The notes beneath the pieces were generated by a model. The model searched no databases. It had not been told where the DNA came from and was given only the letters and a program-made list of their open reading frames with translations. Shown in pieces: positions 1 to 6,520 of a DNA stretch of 9,935 nt. Both the position numbers and the translations under genes were made by a program. Position 1 is the first letter of the stretch. Each line of letters begins with the position of its first letter. Source of the DNA: Actinomycetota bacterium (GTDB lineage Bacteria > Actinomycetota > Acidimicrobiia > Acidimicrobiales > Poriferisodalaceae); the NCBI GenBank assembly GCA_013151655.1, contig JAADHX010000488.1, forward strand, positions 1 to 9,935, given 5' to 3'.

Positions 1-201
1 ACGGTTCTCCGATAGCCGCGACGGGATCGGCTTGGGCGTAGTTTGATACTGGAGACGCGGGTGGTGCTGGGTGCTTCCCCAGAGGTAAGCCGCCGGTCAC
101 GAAGCGCTCCGTTGGTGGCGGCACAACCACGGGTGCGTCATGGCCCCCGACCCGATATCGGAACGGATCACCAAGGTGAATAGGCGTCGTAGGCTGGCCC
201 G
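1..201. other. Left window edge, no secure gene
   Basis: All three plus-strand frames are closed within the first 46 bases. The frame ending at TGA 44-46 could be the last 14 codons of an upstream gene, but nothing supports that beyond its openness. On the minus strand, one frame is open from GTG 127-129 off the left edge for about 43 codons. It is rich in Pro, Ala and Val and has no clear ribosome binding site. It could be the start of a divergent gene or only a chance open frame in G+C-rich DNA. I see no tRNA and no convincing promoter. A 6-bp inverted repeat (GCCGCC/GGCGGC, about 90-122) has too long a loop to be called a terminator. Confidence 0.4.
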
Positions 202-1002
202 ATGCAGGATCGAGCGTTTGTACGCGGCATCAACGTTGCGTGGGAGCGCGCCGGTGCTGGGCCTGCGTTCATCTGGGGGCACGGACTCAACAACAGTCGA
301 GCGGCCGAGAACGAGTTCGGCTTGGTCGACCAGGAGGCGCTGTCAGTCCACATGGATGTTGTGCGCTACGACGCCCGCGGTCATGGTGACACCGACCTCA
401 CGACTGGTGTTGGCGACTACAACTGGGATCAGCTGGCGCTCGATCAGTTTGCGCTCGCCGACTCGCTCGGGGTTGGGTCCTACATCGCTGCTGGTGCGTC
501 CCTCGGCGCGGCGACTGCGTTGCACGCGGCGGTGCTTGAGCCCGAACGAATCGAGGCGCTCGTCCTTGTCGTTCCGCCAACCGGTTGGGAAACGCGGGCT
601 GCTCAAGCCCGACGGTACGAAACGATGGCAAGCATCATCGACACCATGGGTGTTGAGCCGCTCGTCACTGGCCTCGACTCAGTACCCGTGGCCGATCCGT
701 TGCTAGAGGTCGCCGATCATTCCGAACGCCAGGTTCGGAACCTTCGCAGTGCCGACCCAGTTCGCTTAGCGGCTCTGTTGAGGGGGGCGACCACGGCCAA
801 TTTACCTGACCGCGAAGCCGTCGCCGCCGTCGCTGTTCCGGCGCTCATCTTGGCTTGGAGCGGCGACGCGGGGCATCCCGAAAGTTCGGCCCACGAACTT
901 GGTCGCCTGATCGAGGTCTCGTCGGTGCACATCGCTTCGACCCTCGACGAGATGCGCACCTGGACCGACCGGATCGTCGAGTTTGTCGCCGGCCTTGGTT
1001 GA
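202..1002 (+). CDS. Alpha/beta hydrolase
   Basis: A 266-residue single-domain alpha/beta hydrolase, cytoplasmic, with no signal peptide or membrane helix. Visible motifs are HG at residues 27-28 (oxyanion-hole region), a strand ending in RYDARGHGD near 56-63, and a nucleophile elbow G-A-S-L-G with Ser100. Asp222 in WSGDAGHP is the likely acid. The catalytic base is probably His243, at the usual distance before the C-terminal helix, although the usual preceding Gly is replaced by Val. Length and layout fit the esterase, lipase, haloperoxidase-like and 3-oxoadipate enol-lactonase group, but no motif sets the substrate. The ATG at 202 is chosen because the domain starts almost at once; the ribosome binding site is weak. 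The next gene begins 75 bp downstream on the same strand, so co-transcription is possible but unproven. Confidence 0.85.
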   Translation: MQDRAFVRGINVAWERAGAGPAFIWGHGLNNSRAAENEFGLVDQEALSVHMDVVRYDARGHGDTDLTTGVGDYNWDQLALDQFALADSLGVGSYIAAGASLGAATALHAAVLEPERIEALVLVVPPTGWETRAAQARRYETMASIIDTMGVEPLVTGLDSVPVADPLLEVADHSERQVRNLRSADPVRLAALLRGATTANLPDREAVAAVAVPALILAWSGDAGHPESSAHELGRLIEVSSVHIASTLDEMRTWTDRIVEFVAGLG

Positions 1003-1077
1003 GGCCACCGGAATCGGACCGCTTGGCGGCGCAGAACATCTGGTGAACAGCTAGTTGTCGACCGTTCTGGCAACGCT

Positions 1078-2415
1078 GTGTTCGGTATCTTTGCTTCGGT
1101 GAGCCGACTGCTGCGTTGGGCGCCGCTTGTCGCCACTGTTCTTGTTGCTGTTGGCCTCTACGGCATTCGGGAGGTAACTGCCCAGGACGAACCGTTGCGG
1201 CTCCCGGTTCTGCCAGACGTCCCATTCGACTACGACGCCGAACTCCCTGCCTACCTTTTGGAGAACAACTTCGGTCCGGAGTTCACTTCTCAGAACGCCG
1301 CGATCGACAACGACAACACGCCTGCCGACAATCCGGTCACTGACGCTGGAGCGACTCTTGGCCGGGTTCTGTTCTATGACCGCCAGCTGAGTGCCAATCA
1401 GACAACGTCGTGCGCTTCTTGTCACCTTCAAGCGGCCGGATTCTCAGATCCCGAAATTCGGAGCATTGGCCTGTCTGGAGGGCGTACGTCGAGACACTCG
1501 ATGTCGCTGGTGAACGCTCGATTCTTCGAACCAGGGACCTTCTTCTGGGACACCCGGGCACCAACGCTTGAAGATCAAGTGCTCGAGCCGATTGTCGATC
1601 CGCTCGAAATGGACATGCCGCTCGACGAAGCGGTGGCGGTCGTTGGCGCCCAGGATTACTACCCACCTCTGTTCGAAGCTGCCTTCGGCGATGAATCGGT
1701 TTCAACGGAGCGGATCTCGTTGGCGTTGGCTCAGTTCATTCGCAGCATGGTGAGCGTCGACTCCGAGTACGACCGTGGCCGAGTCGAAGTCGACGGACCG
1801 TTAGAACCCTTCCCGAATTTCTCCACCGCCGAGAACGCCGGCAAGGACCTCTTCTTTACAGGCGGAGGGCGTTCGGTCTCGTGCGCGAGTTGCCATGTGA
1901 GCGAAGCCTTTGTTAACCGCCCAGAAGGCGTCGGAAACAATGGTCTCGACTTTGGGGGAGGCGACTTCGGGGCGTTCATGGTCACCAACGACGAGGCCGA
2001 CCTGACCCGGTTCAAGGTTCCATCTTTGCGCAGCATTGCCCGCAGCGCGCCATATATGCACGACGGTCGGTTTCCATCATTGGAGGCCGTCGTGCAGCAC
2101 TACAGCAGCTCCGTCAGACCCCACCCAAGCCTGTCGGAGCCGCTACGGAACCCCGACGGGTCTGCCTTCCTCTTTCAGTTCACACAAGTCGAGGGCGACT
2201 CTCTCGTCGCGTTTCTGAACACTCTGACCGACGACGGTCTAGCGACGTCGGAGAAGTGGGCCGATCCATTTACCGGCGAGGTATTCGAGGTCGCGTCTGC
2301 TTCGGTTGGTCCGTTGGCCGACGAATCAGGTGGAGCGTCGCCAGTGTTGGTCTTCGGAGGCTTGCTGTTCTTGGTCGTGGCGGGCACCCTGATCAGATGG
2401 ATGAGACGACGCTGA
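1078..2415 (+). CDS. Di-heme cytochrome c peroxidase/MauG-family protein, membrane-anchored
   Basis: A 445-residue member of the bacterial di-heme cytochrome c peroxidase/MauG superfamily, which reduces H2O2 with electrons from small cytochromes or oxidises protein side chains outside the cytoplasmic membrane. Two heme-binding CASCH motifs lie at residues 112-116 and 269-273. The family block RH-S-LVNA followed by FFWDTRAPTLEDQ is at 139-167. YMHDGRFPSLE at 326-336 carries Met327, the usual distal axial ligand of the electron-transfer heme in peroxidases; MauG has Tyr there, so the protein looks peroxidase-like. Residues 11-35 form a signal peptide or membrane helix with a plausible cleavage site after VTA. 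Residues 422-440 form a second helix followed by RWMRRR, so the mature protein should be tethered by its C-terminus. The start is GTG 1078; GTG 1099 is an in-frame alternative nearer the hydrophobic segment. The 3' end overlaps the next gene. The natural electron donor or substrate cannot be read from the sequence. Confidence 0.93.
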   Translation: MFGIFASVSRLLRWAPLVATVLVAVGLYGIREVTAQDEPLRLPVLPDVPFDYDAELPAYLLENNFGPEFTSQNAAIDNDNTPADNPVTDAGATLGRVLFYDRQLSANQTTSCASCHLQAAGFSDPEIRSIGLSGGRTSRHSMSLVNARFFEPGTFFWDTRAPTLEDQVLEPIVDPLEMDMPLDEAVAVVGAQDYYPPLFEAAFGDESVSTERISLALAQFIRSMVSVDSEYDRGRVEVDGPLEPFPNFSTAENAGKDLFFTGGGRSVSCASCHVSEAFVNRPEGVGNNGLDFGGGDFGAFMVTNDEADLTRFKVPSLRSIARSAPYMHDGRFPSLEAVVQHYSSSVRPHPSLSEPLRNPDGSAFLFQFTQVEGDSLVAFLNTLTDDGLATSEKWADPFTGEVFEVASASVGPLADESGGASPVLVFGGLLFLVVAGTLIRWMRRR

Positions 2416-2687
2416 GATCGATGGTCGGACACGTAAGCCTCAGAACGATCTTGCTGCTTGGGCTGTTGCTCGCCGCAGTGTTGTGGATTGGTGTCGACAC
2501 CGCCGCAGCCAGCATTGCGACTGTGGAGTCAGTCGACTCTGCGCAAGTAGCGATTCTGGCCACGGCCGACGACGGCGGCACCGGTCCAGACGTCGATCCT
2601 GATGGCGGCTTCGGGGCCACCCTCGGAATCGTCCTTGGTGTTGCCGCCGTAGTCGCGTATGGCTACATGCGTACGCGCAAGAAATAG
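2397..2687 (+). CDS. Small exported membrane-anchored protein of unknown function
   Basis: A 96-residue protein that I do not recognise. A basic N-terminus is followed by a hydrophobic segment (about residues 16-34) and an AAA-S type signal-peptidase site near 36-39. A short acidic outer region holds D-D-G-G-T-G-P-D-V-D-P-D-G-G. A second hydrophobic helix (about 74-90) ends in the basic tail RTRKK. The frame stays open upstream of ATG 2397, but that part lies inside the di-heme gene and gives no sensible protein. ATG 2421, five bases past the di-heme stop, is an equally possible start and gives 88 residues with the same signal peptide. The start at 2397 overlaps the upstream gene by 19 bp, so the two are almost surely co-transcribed. 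It could be an accessory or membrane partner of the di-heme enzyme. There is no Cys or heme motif, so it does not itself carry c-type heme. Confidence 0.75.
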   Translation: MDETTLRSMVGHVSLRTILLLGLLLAAVLWIGVDTAAASIATVESVDSAQVAILATADDGGTGPDVDPDGGFGATLGIVLGVAAVVAYGYMRTRKK

Positions 2688-2697
2688 ACCACCCCCG

Positions 2698-2735
2698 TCA
2701 GCGGGAAACGGCTGCGGGCGCACGTTTCCCGCTGA
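2698..2735. terminator. Bidirectional hairpin terminator between convergent genes
   Basis: A perfect 13-bp inverted repeat (TCAGCGGGAAACG at 2698-2710 and its complement at 2723-2735) encloses a 12-base loop, in which TGC/GCA can pair further. It begins 11 bp after the stop of the plus-strand small protein and lies 47 bp beyond the stop of the minus-strand pyrC, so it could end both transcripts. No U-run follows on either strand, so it may act as a Rho-assisted terminator or mRNA 3'-end stabiliser rather than a classical intrinsic terminator. Confidence 0.7.
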
Positions 2736-2781
2736 GAGGTCTTCGGGGTTGTTGCTCGAACGAAGTGGGAGTGAGAAGCCG

Positions 2782-3858
2782 TTAGCAACCGAAGGTTGCG
2801 GCGGTGACGGGGGTGGTCTGGATTGTCCAGAGCGCGGCTTCTTCTGTTCCGAAGAGGACCACCTCGTCGCCCTTCGTGGTGGTGAGCGACGTTGCCAGCT
2901 CTCGATCAATCGTTTCGCGGGTCAATGTGATCGTTGAGGAGGGAGGTTCGACTCCCCAGCAGGCAACTCCGTTGGTCGACGCGAACTGGCCAAGCTGGTC
3001 CAACCGACCGGCTTGGTAGAACGCCTCGGCCACAACCTCCAACCCGTAGGCCGCATTGAACACACCGGCCTTGGCAACGGGTCCGTACTTTGCGGTGGTT
3101 GGATGGGGAGCCGAGTCGGTGCCAAGCATGTAGCCCTTCGCCCCAGAGGTGGCCGCGGCGAGCAAAGCGGCGCGATCGGTAGTGGAGTTAATGACTGGCT
3201 TGCAGTAGAGGTCCGGCCGCATCCCGTTGGCTAACAAGTGGGACCGATCTCGGGCTAAATGGTGTGGGGTGATCGTTGCCGCACATCGCGGGTGGGCGGC
3301 AACGAAGTCCACTCCGTCGCTGGTCGACACGTGCTCGACTGTCACCGACAGCTCGGGCAGCGCCGCGCAGACAGGTGCGAGCTGCTCGGAGAGGAAGTGA
3401 GCCTCGCGGTCGAAAATGTCGATGGCTGGATCGGTGGACTCGGCGTGCACCAGTAGCCGGATCTCAGAGTCGGCCATGACCTCGAATAGCGACATGAAGT
3501 CGAACATCGAGGATCCACCAGCCGCAGAGTTTGTGGTGGCCCCAGCCGGGTAGTACTTGACGGCTGCTATTGAGCCGTCTGCGGCCCCTCTTCTCAGATC
3601 GTCGAGATCGATCACTCGAGAACAATAGATGGCAAACAAAGGACGGAAATCGGCAGCGTCGACGGGCACGGCCGCCATGATGCGCTCCCGATATGTCGCT
3701 ACAGCGGCAGTCGACGTGATGGCTGGCACGAGGTTTGGCATCACGAGCGCGTAGCGGAATCGACGGGCCGTGTAGCCAACAACTGCGGCCAGCATGTCGC
3801 CGTCGCGCAGGTGAACGTGCCAGTCGTCTGGCTGGGGGATTTCGATCGAGATGGTCAT
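2782..3858 (-). CDS. pyrC: Dihydroorotase, class II (E. coli-type)
   Basis: A 358-residue cytoplasmic zinc enzyme of the amidohydrolase superfamily. It interconverts N-carbamoyl-L-aspartate and L-dihydroorotate, the third step of de novo pyrimidine synthesis. All metal-site motifs are visible: PDDWHVHLRDGD with His14 and His16; KYYPAGATTNS with Lys101, the expected carbamylated bridging lysine; His138 in LVHAE; His176 in VEHVST; and Asp248 in GTDSAPH. The TTNS block and ITPHHL (196-201) are typical of the class II, short, homodimeric form of about 345 residues, so length and content are complete. A minus-strand AAGAGG lies only 2 bases before the ATG, an unusually short spacing, but the domain begins at residue 8 and no better start exists. 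The neighbouring genes are not pyrimidine genes, so it stands alone rather than in a pyr operon. It is read from the 354-bp gap to its right. Confidence 0.97.
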   Translation of the reverse strand: MTISIEIPQPDDWHVHLRDGDMLAAVVGYTARRFRYALVMPNLVPAITSTAAVATYRERIMAAVPVDAADFRPLFAIYCSRVIDLDDLRRGAADGSIAAVKYYPAGATTNSAAGGSSMFDFMSLFEVMADSEIRLLVHAESTDPAIDIFDREAHFLSEQLAPVCAALPELSVTVEHVSTSDGVDFVAAHPRCAATITPHHLARDRSHLLANGMRPDLYCKPVINSTTDRAALLAAATSGAKGYMLGTDSAPHPTTAKYGPVAKAGVFNAAYGLEVVAEAFYQAGRLDQLGQFASTNGVACWGVEPPSSTITLTRETIDRELATSLTTTKGDEVVLFGTEEAALWTIQTTPVTAATFGC

Positions 3859-4212
3859 CGCCTCTTGGTTCTACTCGCTCGACTGCGCTCATGTGCACAG
3901 TTGCCTGCGATGGACGACCCAGGCAAGACTGCGGCGTGCGCCGATGGGCAAGCTTGTCCTTGGTAGGTGGGAGGTCGGCGGAGGGATCGGGTCTCGCTCC
4001 GAAGTTGCTTACGGACCGACCACCGCCGACCAACCCGCTTTACTGCGAGCTACCCACATCTGTTCGATGAGCTCAGCACTCACATCGCGTACGTCATCGC
4101 GGCGGCAACTTCTCGCGCCACCGTTGTTGAGGTATCAGCCAGCGCAGAGGACGACTGGTCTTCGAGCTACTGGCCCAGTGGCGAGATGAAGGCACTCTCG
4201 CCGGGCTTCGTC
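3859..4212. other. 354-bp intergenic region upstream of pyrC
   Basis: This stretch lies between the end of vapC and the start of pyrC, both on the minus strand, and should hold the pyrC promoter and leader. A plus-strand open frame starting at 3967 runs through it to 4359, but it enters the 3' end of vapC in antisense, has an Arg-rich start and shows no recognisable domain, so I do not call it a gene. A 9-bp perfect inverted repeat, GGTCGGCGG (3973-3981) and CCGCCGACC (4023-4031), has a 41-base loop. CCGACCA occurs twice, 10 bp apart (4016-4022 and 4026-4032). I see no tRNA and no clear terminator for vapBC. Confidence 0.5.
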
Positions 4213-4641
4213 TCAGCTAGCGGGGCGCTCCCACCGCACCCGATCGAACCGGTCGAAGTCCGAATCGTACGAAACGATTTCGGCGCGATGCTCAACGGCT
4301 ATCGCGGCGAGGTGAAGATCGTTGACGAGGTTGCCTGTCACCTCGCAGGTCTCGCTTAGCTCGGCCATTAGGGCGAGGTGACGATGTCCTGGTTCGACTA
4401 TGACCGTCGACGGAAGCTCGATCCATTGGGCGACTATCGCCATTGCATCGTCAATGGTCAAAGGCTGGGGAAACAATCCCCGCTTGGTTGTGAGCCGAAT
4501 GAACGCGAGGAGCACCAGCCACGTGAGGCCAACGGTTGCCCCGCCCGACATTGCTCGATCGAGCCACGTCTTTGCCTCGATGTGGCGTTCGGTGTCTGGG
4601 TTGACCGCATAGATGAGCACGTTCGCATCGACGAGTTTCAT
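4213..4641 (-). CDS. vapC: VapC-family PIN-domain ribonuclease toxin
   Basis: A 142-residue PIN-domain toxin of the VapBC type II family; such toxins are Mg2+-dependent endoribonucleases, often cutting tRNA or rRNA. The fold markers are MKLVDANVLIYAVN with Asp5, GNLVNDLHLAA with Asp108, and SYDSDF with Asp126 and Asp128. The order TWLVLLAFIRL, then GLFPQPLT, then the ending FDRVRWERP closely resembles the PIN subgroup abundant in mycobacteria (as in model TIGR00028, from memory). At the second acidic position, where many VapC proteins have Glu (E-F-x-R), this one has Ala47; that subgroup appears to share the feature. The gene overlaps the vapB stop by four bases (ATGA, 4638-4641), giving translational coupling, which fits the lack of its own ribosome binding site. 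The frame is complete, so the toxin is probably functional. Confidence 0.93.
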   Translation of the reverse strand: MKLVDANVLIYAVNPDTERHIEAKTWLDRAMSGGATVGLTWLVLLAFIRLTTKRGLFPQPLTIDDAMAIVAQWIELPSTVIVEPGHRHLALMAELSETCEVTGNLVNDLHLAAIAVEHRAEIVSYDSDFDRFDRVRWERPAS

Positions 4642-4889
4642 GAGCCAGTGGCCAGCTTGTCTGCGAGCGCTTCGTCATCTAGCTCGGCTGCGAGATAGAG
4701 AGCGCGATCGAGGTTGAGCGACGGACGCCCCATCGGAACAATCGGTGACTCGAACGTGGTCGGGTTGTCGGTGCGATGGCCATCTCGTATCGCTCCGTTG
4801 ATGGCCTCTTTGAACGAGCACCCACGATCGCGCATGCGAGCCCGTATGAGCTGCTCGGTATCTGACTCGAGCGTGATGGTCGTTCGCAT
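4638..4889 (-). CDS. vapB: VapB-family antitoxin
   Basis: An 83-residue antitoxin that should bind and inhibit the downstream VapC and repress its own promoter. The N-terminus MRTTITLESDTEQLIRARM is the beta strand plus first helix of a ribbon-helix-helix DNA-binding domain; SFKEAINGAIRDG (about residues 28-40) is the second helix. After a flexible Pro/Ser-rich linker, the C-terminal LNLDRALYLAAELDDEALADKL is the usual toxin-wrapping segment. I choose the ATG at 4889 rather than in-frame 4910, because the beta strand starts there and the region between holds the promoter and palindrome. The order antitoxin-toxin with a 4-base overlap is standard. A TATCAT hexamer six bases upstream suggests a leaderless mRNA. 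Confidence 0.9.
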   Translation of the reverse strand: MRTTITLESDTEQLIRARMRDRGCSFKEAINGAIRDGHRTDNPTTFESPIVPMGRPSLNLDRALYLAAELDDEALADKLATGS

Positions 4890-4892
4890 GAG

Positions 4893-4934
4893 TTGATGAT
4901 ACCGCATCAATCGTGATGATTCGTGGTGCCACGA
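4893..4934. promoter_or_regulatory. Candidate vapBC operator/promoter with two palindromes
   Basis: Two perfect inverted repeats lie just upstream of vapB. TTGATG (4893-4898) pairs with CATCAA (4905-4910) across 6 bases, and TCGTGG (4921-4926) pairs with CCACGA (4929-4934) across 2 bases. The first covers a minus-strand TATCAT (4896-4901) that could be the -10 box. Ribbon-helix-helix VapB dimers bind such repeats, so the first is the likely autoregulatory operator. The second may be an additional site or may serve the divergent aldehyde dehydrogenase gene. No good -35 box is visible. Confidence 0.5.
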
Positions 4935-4979
4935 TGAAGTTCAAGCCGCCTATTTGTGCATTCACGGCGATTCTTAGGC

Positions 4980-5001
4980 CGCGGCTTGGGGATGAGCCGC
5001 G
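4980..5001 (+). promoter_or_regulatory. Hairpin in the aldehyde dehydrogenase upstream region
   Basis: CGCGGCT (4980-4986) and AGCCGCG (4995-5001) form a perfect 7-bp stem with an 8-base loop, 64 bases before the chosen start codon. Just after it, GCTGTC is directly repeated (5005-5010 and 5013-5018). No U-run follows, so it is not a standard attenuator. It could be a protein site or mRNA structure. Confidence 0.3.
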
Positions 5002-5065
5002 TTTGCTGTCAAGCTGTCTCGACCAAGAAGTAGCCGAAGTTGTGAAGTCAGGAAAGAGGAACGAA

Positions 5066-6520
5066 ATGATCGCAGACCAGTTGATTGATCGCCGCCAGTT
5101 CTACATCAACGGTTCGTGGGTGGATCCCGCCGCGGCCAACGACGCCGAGGTCATCGACCCTTCGACCGAGGAGGCGTGCGCTGTTATCTCCTTCGGCTCG
5201 CAGGCCGACACAGATGCCGCGGTGGCCGCGGCCGACGCCGCCTTCGATAGTTGGAGCCAGACCAGCCTCGACGAACGCGTCGCTCTCTTGGAAAAGCTCC
5301 TCGAGCTCTACGTCGCCAGGGCCGACGAGATGGCCGCGGCGATCTCAATGGAGATGGGCGCGCCCATAGCGCTCGCCAAGACAGCCCAGTTTGGCGCTGG
5401 AGCGTTCCACATTCAGACTTTCATAGCCGCTCTGAAGAACTTCGAGTTCGAGCGCCCCCTTGGCGATCACGCCCCTGGCGACCGGATCCTGTACGAACCA
5501 GTCGGTGTTTGCGCGCTAATCACTCCGTGGAATTGGCCCATGAATCAGGTCACGCTCAAGGTCGTTCCGGCGCTCGGGGTTGGCTGCACCATGGTGCTCA
5601 AGCCATCCGAAGTGGCCCCGCTTTCTTCAATGCTGTTTGCCGAGATGATCGACGAGGCCGGCTTCCCGCCAGGAGTGTTCAACCTGGTCAACGGTGATGG
5701 TCTTGGTGTTGGTACCCAGCTTTCTGGCCACTCCGATGTCGACATGGTGTCGTTCACCGGTTCCACTCGTGCCGGTGTCGCAATCACCAAGAACGCAGCC
5801 GATTCCGTCAAACGCGTCGCTCTCGAGCTCGGCGGCAAGGGAGCCAACATCATCTTCGCCGATGCCGACGAAAAGGCAGTTACACGCGGCGTTCGCCAGT
5901 GCTTCAACAACAGCGGCCAGTCTTGTAATGCGCCCACCAGAATGCTGGTGCAGCGTCCCATCTACGATGAAGCCATCGCCACTGCCACCAAGGTCGCCGA
6001 GCAGACTGCCGTCGACATCGCGTCGGCCGAAGGGCGCCACATCGGCCCAGTTGTCAACAAGGTGCAGTTCGACAAAATCCAGGCTCTGATCGCCAAGGGC
6101 GAAGATGAGGGTGCCACGCTTCTGGCTGGAGGCACCGGACGACCAGCTGGCCACGACAGCGGCTATTTCGTTCGGCCGACAGTGTTTGGCGATGTCACCC
6201 CCGACATGACGATCGCTAACGAAGAGATCTTCGGCCCGGTCCTTTCGATCCTGCCGTTCGACTCTGAAGAAGAAGCAATCGCCATCGCCAACGACACTGC
6301 ATACGGGCTCACTAACTACGTTCAAACCACCGATAACGATCGGGCTCGCCGGGTAGCTCGGCGGCTCCGTTCCGGCATGGTCGAGATGAACGGCCAGTCT
6401 CGTGGCGCCGGTTCACCGTTCGGCGGGTACGGCCAGTCAGGCAACGGTCGCGAAGGCGGCGTATGGGGCCTCGAAGAGTTCCTTGAGGTCAAGTCGATCA
6501 GCGGCTGGAACGAGGCCTAG
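5066..6520 (+). CDS. NAD(P)-dependent aldehyde dehydrogenase
   Basis: A 484-residue aldehyde dehydrogenase, cytoplasmic, oxidising an aldehyde to the carboxylic acid. All catalytic markers are present: Asn156 in TPWNWP, Glu254 in LELGGKGAN, catalytic Cys287 in SGQSCNAPTR, and the cofactor-binding EEIFGPVL at 386-393. The SGQSCNAPTR form is typical of the subgroup around CddD of Rhodococcus ruber (6-oxolauric acid dehydrogenase; from memory), suggesting an aliphatic or semialdehyde substrate, but this is not decisive. The frame is open back to 4913. I choose ATG 5066 because a strong ribosome binding site (AGGAAAGAGG, 5050-5059) precedes it, the family N-terminus begins there, and the added 51 residues look non-coding and cover regulatory repeats. 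It is a single gene, divergent from vapB and convergent with the radical SAM gene, sharing the four bases CTAG of the two stops. Confidence 0.96.
   Translation: MIADQLIDRRQFYINGSWVDPAAANDAEVIDPSTEEACAVISFGSQADTDAAVAAADAAFDSWSQTSLDERVALLEKLLELYVARADEMAAAISMEMGAPIALAKTAQFGAGAFHIQTFIAALKNFEFERPLGDHAPGDRILYEPVGVCALITPWNWPMNQVTLKVVPALGVGCTMVLKPSEVAPLSSMLFAEMIDEAGFPPGVFNLVNGDGLGVGTQLSGHSDVDMVSFTGSTRAGVAITKNAADSVKRVALELGGKGANIIFADADEKAVTRGVRQCFNNSGQSCNAPTRMLVQRPIYDEAIATATKVAEQTAVDIASAEGRHIGPVVNKVQFDKIQALIAKGEDEGATLLAGGTGRPAGHDSGYFVRPTVFGDVTPDMTIANEEIFGPVLSILPFDSEEEAIAIANDTAYGLTNYVQTTDNDRARRVARRLRSGMVEMNGQSRGAGSPFGGYGQSGNGREGGVWGLEEFLEVKSISGWNEA

Noticed and set aside
90..122. GCCGCC/GGCGGC inverted repeat as a terminator of an upstream gene.
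   Set aside because: Only six pairs around a loop of more than 20 bases, no U-run, and no confirmed upstream gene.
1..129. Minus-strand partial gene running off the left edge from GTG 127-129.
   Set aside because: Only about 43 codons are visible, with no ribosome binding site or motif and unremarkable third-position G+C; it cannot be told from a chance open frame.
3464..4033. Minus-strand open frame of 189 codons overlapping the pyrC start.
   Set aside because: It is a shifted frame over the well-supported pyrC, rich in Arg, Pro and Ser as expected for a shadow frame in G+C-rich DNA.
3967..4359. Plus-strand open frame of 130 codons in the pyrC-vapC gap.
   Set aside because: It runs antisense into the vapC 3' end, has an Arg-rich unnatural start and no recognisable motif or ribosome binding site.
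4890..4910. Upstream in-frame ATG (4910) as the vapB start.
   Set aside because: It would place seven extra residues before the ribbon-helix-helix beta strand and put the coding sequence over the likely operator and -10 box.
4913..5065. A 51-residue N-terminal extension of the aldehyde dehydrogenase, since the frame is open from 4913.
   Set aside because: A strong ribosome binding site precedes ATG 5066, the family N-terminus begins there, and the extension covers palindromes and a hairpin and resembles no known domain.
5627..6325. Minus-strand open frame of 232 codons inside the aldehyde dehydrogenase.
   Set aside because: It is fully antisense to a gene with intact catalytic motifs; long antisense frames are expected at this base composition and it shows no domain.
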